From: Planctomycetota bacterium
Lineage (GTDB): Bacteria > Planctomycetota > Phycisphaerae > WQYP01
Assembly: GCA_021810145.1 (NCBI GenBank)
Contig: JAJZJL010000046.1
Location: forward strand, 1 to 32,727
Length of the DNA stretch: 32,727 nt
Direction of reading: 5' to 3'
Shown: in pieces, positions 1 through 8,286 of the stretch
Layout of the letters: the number at the start of each line of letters is the position of its first letter
Numbering within the stretch: the stretch's first letter is position 1
Position numbers and translations under genes: made by a program
The notes under the pieces: model-generated
Database searches by the model: none
What the model was told of the DNA's origin: nothing
What the model saw: only the letters and a program-made list of their open reading frames with translations

Positions 1-182
1 TTTTTTGCGGCGGCGAACGTGTGCGGGTTGTCGCGGGAGACAGGCTCACCATGCTGGCTTCGCCTGGAGGTATAGCGCCCATTTTTCATCAGCGTGTTGG
101 ATACGTAGCCGCGGGGGTCGCCCGGCAGCCAGGTGCCGTAGGTTGTCCAGGTGATGAACAATGCAAATGGCGGATTGGGCAT
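1..182 (-). CDS. RAYT: REP-associated tyrosine transposase (Y1_Tnp/IS200-like), 5' part only
   Basis: The minus strand reads open from an ATG at 182 to the window edge (60 complete codons), so the gene is cut off and its 3' part is not visible. A ribosome binding site GGAGAG lies 4 bases upstream of the ATG. The product begins MPNPPFALFITWTTYGTW and continues LPGDPRGYVSN. This FITWTTYGTWLPGDxRGxVS block is the typical start of RAYT proteins, single-strand DNA transposases related to IS200/IS605 TnpA that act on REP hairpins. The HUH motif and catalytic tyrosine would lie beyond the edge. REP-type hairpins begin only 17 bases upstream of the start codon, which is the expected partner arrangement. 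The family call rests on remembered family sequence and on this context. Whether the gene is intact cannot be told. Confidence 0.8.
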   Translation of the reverse strand, partial: MPNPPFALFITWTTYGTWLPGDPRGYVSNTLMKNGRYTSRRSQHGEPVSRDNPHTFAAAK

Positions 183-198
183 CGATCTCTCCGGCGGA

Positions 199-503
199 CC
201 ACTGGGATAAACCCAGTGGCTCGCATAAGCAATCAGTGCGAGCGCGGGATAACCGCCGGCTCGCGTAAGTGATACACGCAAGTGCGGGATAAATCCCGCA
301 ACGTGCGATGTTGCGATGGTGGGAATTATTGCCGGGAGTGGAGAATTGTGCCAGTGACGGACCACTGGGATAAACCCAGTGGCTCGCAATAGTAATCGGG
401 GCGTGGCGTGTGTCCATTTTTACAGTACCAAATCCCGGATAAAACCAATGGTTCGCATGGTGATGCGGCGCGATGGGGCGAGCCACCGGGTTTATCCCGG
501 TGG
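199..503. repeat. Cluster of REP-type palindromes next to the RAYT gene
   Basis: Two identical copies consist of CCACTGGG, loop ATAAA and CCCAGTGG, followed by CTCGCA. They lie at 199-219 and 362-382 and share the flank GGA before and CTCGCA after. A third, inverted copy with CCACCGGG, TTTAT, CCCGGTGG lies at 483-503, preceded by GCGAG. A perfect 18-base palindrome with the same GGGATAA core (TGCGGGAT, AA, ATCCCGCA) is at 273-290. Two decayed copies with the GGATAA core and a trailing TCGCR lie near 243-266 and 433-457. Spacing is irregular and both orientations occur, which is how REP/BIME elements behave. These are the likely substrates of the adjacent RAYT transposase. Confidence 0.85.
483..503. 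terminator. REP hairpin directly after the helicase stop codon, possible 3' end element
   Basis: An 8-bp perfect inverted repeat, CCACCGGG and CCCGGTGG around TTTAT, lies immediately after the TAA (504-506) of the minus-strand helicase gene. It has no T-tract, so it is not a classic intrinsic terminator. REP hairpins at such sites are known in other bacteria to stabilise mRNA 3' ends or assist termination. The role here is inferred from position. Confidence 0.35.
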
Positions 504-3500
504 TTATCCGGCGCGCAAACCCATGGAACATATAATGTGCGGCTCGCCGGTTTCCGGGGTTTCGGTGACGCTGCAGAGGCTGTTGTCGGACCGCAGATCG
601 ATGCAGAGTTTGGAAAGGTCTTCATCACTTAAGCCTTCCCTGATGCGGCGGGAGAGCGTATCGCGGGCGGAATCTTTCAGCGGGTACCGATAGATTTCAT
701 CAATTACCTTGTCGAGATCAGGCGGTTTGAACAGCGAATTAGCAACGCGGGCGTGAAATGTTTTGAGCCGATCGTACAGTTTCCTTCGTATACTGCGGGT
801 ACCGCCAAGCTGGCCGCCCACGCGGTTCTGATCTTTACTGGCGATGGCCAGAGCACTGGTGACCAATTCATGGTGCTCCGGCAGGCGATCCGCGGCGGGC
901 GCATCAGGATCACATTGCGCGATCATGAGAATGTCTTTGGGAGATTCGGTGATGATTGTGCCTTTCTGGTCCAGAAAGATCAGGGAATTATTACCCTGGG
1001 TGCTTTGAACAAATGTAATGACACCGGCGGCCTGATCAGCGGCGGGCTGCCGGGCGCGGGTGGAATAGACGACATCGGGCAGGGCGGCGATGGTGGCGGC
1101 GAGTTTGGGATTGTCCTTGATGGCGCTAAGCCAGATTTCATTGGCGAACGATGAAATATCCACTTCCGCCTCATCCTGCTCATCGAGCGAGCCAGTTCGC
1201 TCATTGTATAAATTAGCAAATAATTCCAGATCTTTGATCGCGTCGCCTTCAATGAACATTTCATCCGAACCGATGACTTCGCCCTCCTGCCGCTGGCGCT
1301 GGCGAATGCGCTGGTGCAGGCGGATGATACGCTCCACGCCGTCGGCCGGCAGAAAACTGTAGCAGAGAATTTCGTGTGATCGCTGTCCGATGCGGTCCAC
1401 GCGGCCCACGCGTTGAATCAGCCGCACCAGGGCCCAGGGCAGATCATAATTGACGACAATAGCGCAATCCTGCAGGTTCTGCCCTTCGCTTAATACGTCG
1501 GTGCTGATGAGCACGCGCACTTCATCGGCAGCGGCGATCTTGTGCCGCACTTCGTTACTCTCCGGGCTGAAGCGGTGGGCAATGGCGGTGGGGTTGTCGC
1601 TGTCACCGGTGACCACGGCGAGGTTGCGGACTCCGTCGCGCTGCAGTTGGCGGAATAAATAATTGGCGGTGTCGGCGTATTGGGTGAAAATGAGAACTTT
1701 CTCGCGTGCATGGGTGTTTTTCAACAGGTTAATCAGTTCGATCAGTTTGCTGTCACCGCGCGGATTCCATGATCCGATGATGGCTTTGATCTTTTCCAAG
1801 GCCGTTATGTCTTCGCGCAGATGTTCCGCCAATGCATCGTCAAAAAAAGTTGCCGGCAGCCAGCGGTATTGTGTGTTGGATTGGCAGCGGCTGTAGAGCC
1901 CCGCAAGGTCATCGGGTGAATCCGCAGCGGGTGGCGCACTGTCAGGCGAGGGGCCATCAATGGGATCGAAGAGTTCACCGGCATCGCTGATACTGGTTTC
2001 AAAAATGCCGGCATCGCTGGAGCCAATGGGGATGTCCAATCCATGCTCCAGCGCGTACAGGGCGATTTGATCCCGCTGTATGTGGCGGTCGAGTGTTAAT
2101 TCAAACGCGGCACCGCTGCTTTCAAGACGTTTGAACAAACTGGTGCGGCAAAAACCGATCAGGTGTTTGCCGGCGCGGGAAAGATCGTCCACCAGTTCCT
2201 TATGTTTTTCACTGCTATCCGGCCAATAAAGCGGAGCCTTGACATAATTGCCCAGGCCGTAGCGCGGCAGGTGCAGGGCATTGACCGCATCAAGCGTTTG
2301 GTCGCTGAACATGCGGGCATATTGGTCGGAGGGGTTGCGTTCATCAATGGGAAATTTGACGCTTTTGGGGATGCGGTCTGGAAAATAAGAACGGCGGCCA
2401 TCGGCAAAAAGCAGATACGGGCGGCCATTTTCGGGATCCATTTTGGCGTAGTTATTCTTAATGAAACCGCGGGTGCGGCGAACCAGAAATTGGTCCATCA
2501 ATAACCGCCAGTCCTCCGCGAGGTCGCTTTTTTCAAACGCGACAATGGTATGCGGATCGGCCTGGGTCTGGGATGACAGAGCATCAAGGCCGCGCTGGCG
2601 GATAAAGTGCTCCGGCCGGACGGGCAGTTGCGTGTCGGAATCGAGAAACAGCCGCAGTTGGCTGGATAAATCCAGCAGGGTTTTGTTGTAGGGTGTGGCG
2701 GTCAGCAGGATCACGTCGCTGCTGTTGCGCTCGAGATAGTCGCGAATGGCTTTATATTTGGTGGTTTCCCGGTTGCGGAGATTGTGGCTTTCATCGATGA
2801 GCACGGTGCGGAAACGCTTTTCGTCTTTAAGTTGCCGGTCGACGACACTTAAGGGCATTACCTTGGCGTTAATGGCGTATTGGATGCGGTAATCCTGCCA
2901 CATATCCACCAGATTACGTGGGCAGATAATCAGCGTTTCATGGTTTTTCTCTTCCTGCAGGCATTTGGCGATGGCTGAGCCGACAAGTGTTTTGCCCAGC
3001 CCCACCACATCGCCGATCATCACGCCGCCCTGTTGGCTGATTTTGCGCAGAGCCAGTTTGACGGCGGCCTTCTGGAAATCCAGGAGTTTGTGATTCAACT
3101 TGTCGGGGAGATCAAATTCTTCCTCGCTTAAGCGGGCGTCCGCGGCAAGATGGTAGGCCATTTTAAGGTAAATATGATAGGGGGGCGGCTGGGTTTCTCT
3201 GGCCCAACTGGTTTGGATAATTTGTGCGAGTTCATCGGAAATATCCACGCACAGGCGGTCGTTCCAGCGATCCAGAAACCAGCGGGAGAGCTTATCCCAG
3301 GCGTCATGGTCGGTGATGTCCACGTTTAATTCACCCTGCCCGGCGAGACCCGCCATGGTCAGGTTGCTGCTGCCCAGAAAGCCGAGTTTGGGGCTGATGG
3401 GATCGGGCCGCTGGAGCAGATAAAGCTTGGCGTGCAGGGGGTAACGGAGGAACAGCTTGACGACGACTTTTTTGCCGCGAATCTGCCGGGCCAACCGGCG

Positions 3501-3848
3501 CAGACCGGCTTCATCGGCATCGGTTGGGGCACCGATTTGCAACTGCTCGCGGAATTCTTGCGCCAGCTTTTTCTTTAAGCGGATCGCCTCGGGATTATCG
3601 ATGGCTTCTTCCGGCGGCAGCGGGCGCAGGGCCGTGCGTAAATCGTCTTCGGGCAGGCGCTGCATGCCCACGAGCAGGCGGCAGCAGTGGTTCTCGCCGC
3701 CGGGCCAGTTTTCAATGTAAGTATCCAATTGCCGCCAGCCACGGAGATTGAAATAGCCGACGCAAAAATCAGCGCGTTCAGAGAGTTCGAGGGCGTTTTG
3801 AAGTGTGGCCAGAAGCGGATTGCTGATGTTGTCAAAAATCTGGGGCAT
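504..3848 (-). CDS. PLD-domain/SNF2-family helicase fusion protein
   Basis: The 1114-residue protein joins a phospholipase-D-like nuclease domain to a superfamily 2 SNF2-type motor. The PLD half (about 1-200) shows HAK at 139-141 and GSSN at 159-162; the Asp of a classical HKD motif is not obvious, as is common in helicase-linked PLD domains. Motor motifs follow in order: Walker A GDVVGLGKT (279-287), DESH (352-355), TATP (383-386), FTQY (721-724), STDVLSEGQN (782-791) and QRVGRVDRIGQ (812-822). About 330 residues separate the two RecA lobes. The ATG is preceded by GAGGAAG at 7 bases. Such proteins are ATP-dependent DNA translocases and often sit beside methylases or in defence islands, but no methylase is visible here. 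The role in defence is inference. The fold and motif calls are strong. Confidence 0.88.
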   Translation of the reverse strand: MPQIFDNISNPLLATLQNALELSERADFCVGYFNLRGWRQLDTYIENWPGGENHCCRLLVGMQRLPEDDLRTALRPLPPEEAIDNPEAIRLKKKLAQEFREQLQIGAPTDADEAGLRRLARQIRGKKVVVKLFLRYPLHAKLYLLQRPDPISPKLGFLGSSNLTMAGLAGQGELNVDITDHDAWDKLSRWFLDRWNDRLCVDISDELAQIIQTSWARETQPPPYHIYLKMAYHLAADARLSEEEFDLPDKLNHKLLDFQKAAVKLALRKISQQGGVMIGDVVGLGKTLVGSAIAKCLQEEKNHETLIICPRNLVDMWQDYRIQYAINAKVMPLSVVDRQLKDEKRFRTVLIDESHNLRNRETTKYKAIRDYLERNSSDVILLTATPYNKTLLDLSSQLRLFLDSDTQLPVRPEHFIRQRGLDALSSQTQADPHTIVAFEKSDLAEDWRLLMDQFLVRRTRGFIKNNYAKMDPENGRPYLLFADGRRSYFPDRIPKSVKFPIDERNPSDQYARMFSDQTLDAVNALHLPRYGLGNYVKAPLYWPDSSEKHKELVDDLSRAGKHLIGFCRTSLFKRLESSGAAFELTLDRHIQRDQIALYALEHGLDIPIGSSDAGIFETSISDAGELFDPIDGPSPDSAPPAADSPDDLAGLYSRCQSNTQYRWLPATFFDDALAEHLREDITALEKIKAIIGSWNPRGDSKLIELINLLKNTHAREKVLIFTQYADTANYLFRQLQRDGVRNLAVVTGDSDNPTAIAHRFSPESNEVRHKIAAADEVRVLISTDVLSEGQNLQDCAIVVNYDLPWALVRLIQRVGRVDRIGQRSHEILCYSFLPADGVERIIRLHQRIRQRQRQEGEVIGSDEMFIEGDAIKDLELFANLYNERTGSLDEQDEAEVDISSFANEIWLSAIKDNPKLAATIAALPDVVYSTRARQPAADQAAGVITFVQSTQGNNSLIFLDQKGTIITESPKDILMIAQCDPDAPAADRLPEHHELVTSALAIASKDQNRVGGQLGGTRSIRRKLYDRLKTFHARVANSLFKPPDLDKVIDEIYRYPLKDSARDTLSRRIREGLSDEDLSKLCIDLRSDNSLCSVTETPETGEPHIICSMGLRAG

Positions 3849-3852
3849 CGGG

Positions 3853-3909
3853 CTACTTCCTCGCCCGCTTGTCGGCGAACTTCACCGGTTCCTGCGATTT
3901 TTCGGCCAT
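3853..3909 (-). CDS. Possible 18-residue leader ORF coupled to the helicase gene
   Basis: An ATG at 3909 opens an 18-codon frame, MAEKSQEPVKFADKRARK, that stops at TAG 3853-3855, only 4 bases before the helicase start. It has its own AGGA 6 bases upstream. Its last codons contain the GAGGAAG that serves as the helicase ribosome binding site, so translating it would pass over and expose that site. The peptide is basic and has no recognisable homology. It could be a translational coupling leader, the relic of a lost upstream gene, or chance. Confidence 0.3.
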   Translation of the reverse strand: MAEKSQEPVKFADKRARK

Positions 3910-4238
3910 GCTTGTTCCTGCCACAACCTGGAGAAAAGGCTTCGTTCCGCCACCGCACCAGTGGCGGACTGCGTGATTATTTCACGGTTCTTTGCCGCTG
4001 GTGTCAAGGCGTGGCTGTTTCGGTGGCAAGCCAAAGTTAAATTGTCCGCTGCTTAGCCAAAGTTAAAATGTCCTCATTGCCCGCCGGGGCGAACAGGGGA
4101 GCAGATTTTAACGACGGCGCACGCTGGACGCATGACGCACGGAGGCACCGTGCGGCAGTTGCTTTCCGCAGGGCGTATGCATCCGGGTCAGCACAGGGTA
4201 TTCGAGCGACCACGCTTGCGGCTGTGGCAGCGCGGGGT
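3910..4238. other. Gene-poor stretch between helicase and copper operon
   Basis: No reading frame here carries recognisable motifs. The stretch holds the twin repeat described separately. Right of it is a minus-strand frame (about 4108-4299) of low-complexity, Arg/Ala-rich composition that overlaps the cupredoxin 3' end and resembles no family known to me. It may be a degraded insertion. Confidence 0.5.
4029..4073. repeat. Twin direct repeat resembling an IS21-type element end
   Basis: AGCCAAAGTTAAATTGTCC at 4029-4047 is repeated as AGCCAAAGTTAAAATGTCC at 4055-4073, with 18 of 19 bases identical and a 26-base period. Short tandem repeats of this flavour ending in AAAATGTCC are reminiscent of the multiple terminal transposase-binding repeats of IS21-like elements. 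No transposase gene is present, so this would be a relic end. The assignment comes from memory of the pattern. Confidence 0.35.
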
Positions 4239-4898
4239 TCATGGTGTGACCACAAATTTTCCGTACATGCCGGCTTTGGCATGCCCTGGCATCTGGCACA
4301 GATAGTAGTATGTGCCCGGCGTGCCGGGGGCCTTGAATGTTGTGGTGCCGAAATAATAGTTGGACTTTTTAATGGATTTGGCCGTGCGCGGCATGGTCAG
4401 GGGTATCTCGGCGATCTGCCCGGGTACTGGCACCGGCACCACGGTTTTGTAGGGGGGTTGAGCTTTGCCGATGATAACACCATGGATCATACCCGGGCCG
4501 TAATCCATGTTTAATATGGTCAATGTAATGTTGGCTCCGGCCGGTACGGTTAACTTCGGATCGACAAGTTTATGGATTTCAAAGGTTTGATCCGGCGATC
4601 CGGGTTCCACGGCGATTATAACCATGTGAATGTTATGCCCCATGAACATGACGCTTTTGTGTTTTCCGTGCCCCATGAGCATGCCTTCGGAATTGCTGTA
4701 TTTAATCAATGGCCGGGCGACTGTGTAGTGGATCGGTTTGCCCGGTTTGGGCAGATGCTTGGGCATAGGCCCCATTTTCATCCCCCCCATGCCGCCCATA
4801 TTTCCCATGCCGGCGGCCAGAACGATTCCGGAAGCCGCCCCACCGGTCAAAGCCAGTGCGGTAACGGCAGCCAACATACGCTTGCAAATACGATTCAT
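4239..4898 (-). CDS. Rusticyanin/sulfocyanin-like cupredoxin with Met-rich N-terminus
   Basis: The 219-residue periplasmic blue copper protein has a Sec signal peptide (about 1-29, with a hydrophobic core ending VLAAG). A Met/Gly-rich segment (31-45, MGNMGGMGGMKMGPM) follows and could bind extra copper. The cupredoxin domain ends in the C-terminal signature CQMPGHAKAGMYG. With the upstream His, the type 1 site would be His139, Cys201, His206 and Met211, and the C-x4-H-x4-M spacing matches rusticyanin. Start: ATG at 4898 with TTAGGAG 7 bases upstream. It is the last gene of the copper cluster, 97 bases after the multicopper oxidase. Its likely role is electron transfer to or from that oxidase, or periplasmic copper buffering. 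A role in iron oxidation, as for true rusticyanin, is not supported by anything else in the window. Confidence 0.85.
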   Translation of the reverse strand: MNRICKRMLAAVTALALTGGAASGIVLAAGMGNMGGMGGMKMGPMPKHLPKPGKPIHYTVARPLIKYSNSEGMLMGHGKHKSVMFMGHNIHMVIIAVEPGSPDQTFEIHKLVDPKLTVPAGANITLTILNMDYGPGMIHGVIIGKAQPPYKTVVPVPVPGQIAEIPLTMPRTAKSIKKSNYYFGTTTFKAPGTPGTYYYLCQMPGHAKAGMYGKFVVTP

Positions 4899-4995
4899 AA
4901 AGTGCTCCTAAGGAAAAAGATACTCGAAAACATATTTTATTTAACGATTATTCATGCGGTTCTGTTCCATGACACCATCGGCGCAGCACGCCTGT

Positions 4996-6393
4996 TTACA
5001 TACCCTCCGCGGCAGGTGAGGAAGGCCCCGGAATCGGAGCCGGAATGGCGTTCGGATCAACTCCGTCACGCCGCAATTGTGCCGTGACCGCCAGTTCCGA
5101 AACGGTACCCGGCGGTGCTTCACTTTTGTACCAGCCCGGGTCCTTGTAACTGGTAATGTTGTCGCGGATTTTCATGATGGTAAACATACCCCCCATGCTG
5201 ATGTAGCCATAGGGGCCGCGACCGCCGGTCATTGGTGCGGTGTTCGGCAGGCTGGGCATGGCCATTGGAGCCCCCATACCGTCCTGGCCCATGGTCATGT
5301 AATCCGGCAGCAGATCGCGCATTTTGTCACCGAGATTTCCGGGTTTTACGCCGATCATATTGCCAAAATGATGCCCCATCTGCGTCATGACGTGATGCGT
5401 CATGTGGCAGTGCATGGCCCAGTCACCGGGATTGGAGGCATCAAGTTCAAAAACGCGCGTGGAGCCTACCGGCACGAGAACGGTGGTTTCCGGCTGCCAG
5501 GCGGATGGTGGATAATCGCCGCCGTCGCTGCCGACTACTTGAAATGAATAGTTATGCAGATGAATGGGGTGATGATCCATAGGTCCGAGATTTCCAAGAC
5601 GCACGCGAACGCGCTGACCGGTTCGCGCCACCAGCGGATGCGTCAGAGGAAAGGATTTGCCGTTCATGGTAAATACGTTGAAGTCACTCATTTCCAGCGG
5701 ATTGGGGCGGTCCGTGCCGGGCACGATGCTCCATTCATGCAGCATGATGGAAAAATCCCGGTCCACCTTATAGCGGGGCTTTCGCGGATGAATAACAAAC
5801 ATGCCGGTCATGCCCAGTGCGATCTGCGTCATTTCATCATGATGCGGATGGTACATTTTGGTACCCGGCTCGACGAGATTAAATTCATACTTGTAGGTTT
5901 CGCCCGGCGGAATGACCTTCTGCGTCATGCCGCCGACACCGTCCATGCCGTTATCAATGTATACACCATGCCAGTGCACGGTTGTGGGTTCCGGCAGGCG
6001 GTTGGTTACATAGATGCGCACGCGCTCGCCTTCCACTGCTTCGAGCACGGGATTTAACATGCCGTTATAACCCCAGACCAGCGCTTTGAGACCGGGCGCA
6101 AATTCATTCCAGAATTCCATAGCCACCATGTGGAACACCTTGACGCCATCGACAATCTGAAATGGCAGCGTACCGGTATTGGGCGCAACGACCGGGGTGT
6201 AGTCCCGATGCGGCAAACCCGGGGGAAGGGCTTTGGCCCGGAGCTTGCGGGCCAGTTCTTCCGAGTATGCGCGACCGCCATAGCTTTTTGCTTGATCCAC
6301 GGCGGGGACGGGTGCGGCGGAAGCTTTTGCGGATATTACGGCTCCCGCGGCCAGTGCCGCGCCGGATGCCAATACATTTCGACGATTGATCAT
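4996..6393 (-). CDS. Multicopper oxidase, Tat-exported
   Basis: The 465-residue oxidase begins MINRRNVLASGAALAAGA, a twin-arginine signal peptide, so it is probably folded with copper before export to the periplasm. All four copper-binding blocks are present: HWHG (140-143), HPHHDE (182-187), HPIHLH (275-280) and HCHMTHHVMTQM (328-339). The type 1 ligands would be His275, Cys329, His334 and Met339, and the tri-nuclear cluster is complete. A tail of about 110 residues follows the last block and has no obvious function. The start overlaps the operon logic: the ribosome binding site AAGGAG is formed by the last codons of the TolC-type gene just upstream. Substrate is unknown; Cu(I) oxidation in copper tolerance is the natural guess from the neighbours. 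Confidence 0.93.
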   Translation of the reverse strand: MINRRNVLASGAALAAGAVISAKASAAPVPAVDQAKSYGGRAYSEELARKLRAKALPPGLPHRDYTPVVAPNTGTLPFQIVDGVKVFHMVAMEFWNEFAPGLKALVWGYNGMLNPVLEAVEGERVRIYVTNRLPEPTTVHWHGVYIDNGMDGVGGMTQKVIPPGETYKYEFNLVEPGTKMYHPHHDEMTQIALGMTGMFVIHPRKPRYKVDRDFSIMLHEWSIVPGTDRPNPLEMSDFNVFTMNGKSFPLTHPLVARTGQRVRVRLGNLGPMDHHPIHLHNYSFQVVGSDGGDYPPSAWQPETTVLVPVGSTRVFELDASNPGDWAMHCHMTHHVMTQMGHHFGNMIGVKPGNLGDKMRDLLPDYMTMGQDGMGAPMAMPSLPNTAPMTGGRGPYGYISMGGMFTIMKIRDNITSYKDPGWYKSEAPPGTVSELAVTAQLRRDGVDPNAIPAPIPGPSSPAAEGM

Positions 6394-6395
6394 TT

Positions 6396-7817
6396 TTATT
6401 TCTCCTTGGGTGCGTTTGCCGGTAATGCTTTTGATGCCGCGACATTCCGGCGGGGCAAAAGGCCGCCGAGGACTTGCCGGAGCCTTTGTCGCGCCAGCCA
6501 GTAGCGCCGCAACGTTTGAACATAATGCCGGGCGGAATCAATTTCCGCCTCTTTGGATTGCATAAGGACAAATCCGCTGACATACATACCGTTGTACGCC
6601 AGTTGGGTTTCATGGACCATGCGTTTGCGCAACGGCAGCATGATGCGCTGATAAAACAACACTTCCCTGTCCGCCGCGTGCATGGCGATCCAGGCTTCGC
6701 GCACTTTTGCGCGTATTCGCACGGCCAGGGCCTGATACCGGCGATAAGCGGCGCGATATTCGGCTTTGGCAATGGCCACCTGAGGTTGCCCCTGATTAAA
6801 AATCGGCAGGGGCACGGAAAAAGCGGGGCCCAGTGTGCCGCGAACATCCGGATCACGGACATAATTCAAGCCGATGCCGGCTCCGGGAAGCAGGCCGGCA
6901 ATGCCGGAGACTTTTACGGCGATGGCGGCAGCCCGCAGATTTTTTCTTGCGGCGGCCAACTTCAGACTGTGCCGAATGGCCAGCGATTCAAGACCCTGCA
7001 ATGGCACATCGTGTTGAGGTGGAAGCGGCAGGCGGGAGGGAATCGTCCAGTTTCCTTCAGGTCCCCACAGACCCATGATGGCATTGAGGCGTTCATGATC
7101 TTCCAGCACGGTGGCGTTATCCATCGCGAGTTGCAGACGGACATGTTCATACAGGGTTAATTGCTGATCATAGGCGATCGGAGGGGTATTGCCGGCCTGC
7201 CGCAGCTTTTTAGCGAGATCAAGCTGGTCGGCGACCGCGTGTTTGACGGTGCGTTCAAGCTGTACAACCTGCTGATCCCCAACCAACCGGTAATATGCGG
7301 CACGGGTGCGCTGGGCCAGCGAGATAACCGCGTTGGCGACATCCGACTTAGCGGCGGCGAATTGTGCGGCGGCCATTTTTCTGCGGGCCGGCAGAAGCAG
7401 AATATCAAGGAAATTCTGAGCCACACTGGCGTCCCAGCCGTGAAAAGGCGCGGCCGGGAAGCGAATATCAAAATTAAACACAGGATTGGATAAAAGTCCC
7501 GCCTGCACAAGATCAGCCTGGGAAACACCGAGTTGTTCGTAACGCGCCTGCAGGCCGGGGTTATTCAATAAGGCTATCTGCACGGCCGCCCGGGCGGTCA
7601 AGGGATGGCTCAGGAGTTTATGCACGGCGGCATGCACGCGCCGATCAGCCTGTGAATTCTGATCCCAGATAACCGTTGCGCCGGTGCGGTGTTTGGCAAC
7701 AGCGGCTACGGACTTAAACCCACCCTGCCGCGGAACCGTGGCACAACCCGCAAGAAGCACTGCGCCTAAAGAAGCCACGGTGTATCGTTTAATGTTACGT
7801 GCCGTTTTTTTCTTCAT
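6396..7817 (-). CDS. TolC-family outer-membrane efflux lipoprotein (CusC-like)
   Basis: The 473-residue protein begins with a basic n-region and a lipobox LLAGC (Cys25), so it is a lipoprotein. The rest has the duplicated helical OEP layout of TolC/CusC channels, with long Ala/Leu/Gln-rich helices. These include ARAAVQIALLNNPGLQARYE near residue 75 and a second repeat around YVQTLRRYWLARQRLRQVL near the end. Length fits the family. Its ATG overlaps the stop of the upstream Met-rich lipoprotein gene by four bases (ATGA), which implies translational coupling. It would provide the outer-membrane exit duct for copper, but no RND pump or membrane fusion protein is encoded in this window, so its inner-membrane partner is unknown. 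Confidence 0.88.
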   Translation of the reverse strand: MKKKTARNIKRYTVASLGAVLLAGCATVPRQGGFKSVAAVAKHRTGATVIWDQNSQADRRVHAAVHKLLSHPLTARAAVQIALLNNPGLQARYEQLGVSQADLVQAGLLSNPVFNFDIRFPAAPFHGWDASVAQNFLDILLLPARRKMAAAQFAAAKSDVANAVISLAQRTRAAYYRLVGDQQVVQLERTVKHAVADQLDLAKKLRQAGNTPPIAYDQQLTLYEHVRLQLAMDNATVLEDHERLNAIMGLWGPEGNWTIPSRLPLPPQHDVPLQGLESLAIRHSLKLAAARKNLRAAAIAVKVSGIAGLLPGAGIGLNYVRDPDVRGTLGPAFSVPLPIFNQGQPQVAIAKAEYRAAYRRYQALAVRIRAKVREAWIAMHAADREVLFYQRIMLPLRKRMVHETQLAYNGMYVSGFVLMQSKEAEIDSARHYVQTLRRYWLARQRLRQVLGGLLPRRNVAASKALPANAPKEK

Positions 7818-8182
7818 TGCCTGCTCGCTTTCCGGGTTGTTGACGATTTTGATCCCATTTTCATTCCAGCCATGGCGCCCATACCCGACATATTCATGCC
7901 TTTCATGCCGGACATATCTCCCATAGAGCCGGATTTGGCAGTTGCGGGCTTTGCGGTTGCGCCGGCCATGGGCAGATTGCGTCCCGCCGTAACTTCAGGC
8001 GGGGCAATTTGCGCGGAAGCGTCGGCGACGTTAAGAAAATCCCGCGTGGGAATCGGCGGTCCCGCCGGAGCACTGGCATTGGCGGGATTCTGACGCGCCA
8101 GCGGTGCCATTGACGGCACCTGGGTGCAGCCGCCGATCAGTAGCGCCGCCAGCAGAATCATACCTGGCAGTTTAACATTCAT
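7814..8182 (-). CDS. Methionine-rich lipoprotein of the copper operon
   Basis: The 122-residue protein has a signal peptide with lipobox LIGGC (Cys19), a Pro/Ala-rich middle, and a C-terminal block rich in Met and Gly (about 86-112, with repeats such as MSGM, MNMSGM and MAGMKM). Clusters of this kind bind Cu(I) in periplasmic chaperones such as CusF-associated and Pco-type proteins, so copper delivery to the adjoining TolC-type channel or oxidase is a fair inference. I recognise no defined family. Start: GGAG 8 bases before the ATG. Its TGA overlaps the ATG of the TolC gene. The protein could be membrane-tethered on either face of the periplasm. Confidence 0.75.
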   Translation of the reverse strand: MNVKLPGMILLAALLIGGCTQVPSMAPLARQNPANASAPAGPPIPTRDFLNVADASAQIAPPEVTAGRNLPMAGATAKPATAKSGSMGDMSGMKGMNMSGMGAMAGMKMGSKSSTTRKASRQ

Positions 8183-8286
8183 TCATATATCTCCACATTG
8201 TTAATACCGTTCAGCAACCGGCTGGATACCATGGATCGAAACAACCCTGCGCGGGCCAGGCACGCAGGCCATGAAATGTGCCACAA

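Noticed and set aside
199..503. Possible CRISPR array
   Set aside because: Repeats are palindromes with irregular spacing and mixed orientation, and no cas genes are present. REP elements explain them.
46..531. Minus-strand 161-residue frame with repeated peptide CEPLGLSQWS
   Set aside because: The repeated peptide is just the REP palindromes translated. The frame differs from the RAYT frame, which has its own start and ribosome binding site.
4037..4299. Minus-strand frames of 81 and 63 residues beside the twin repeat
   Set aside because: Low-complexity, Arg/Ala-rich products without motifs; they overlap the cupredoxin 3' end and lack convincing ribosome binding sites.
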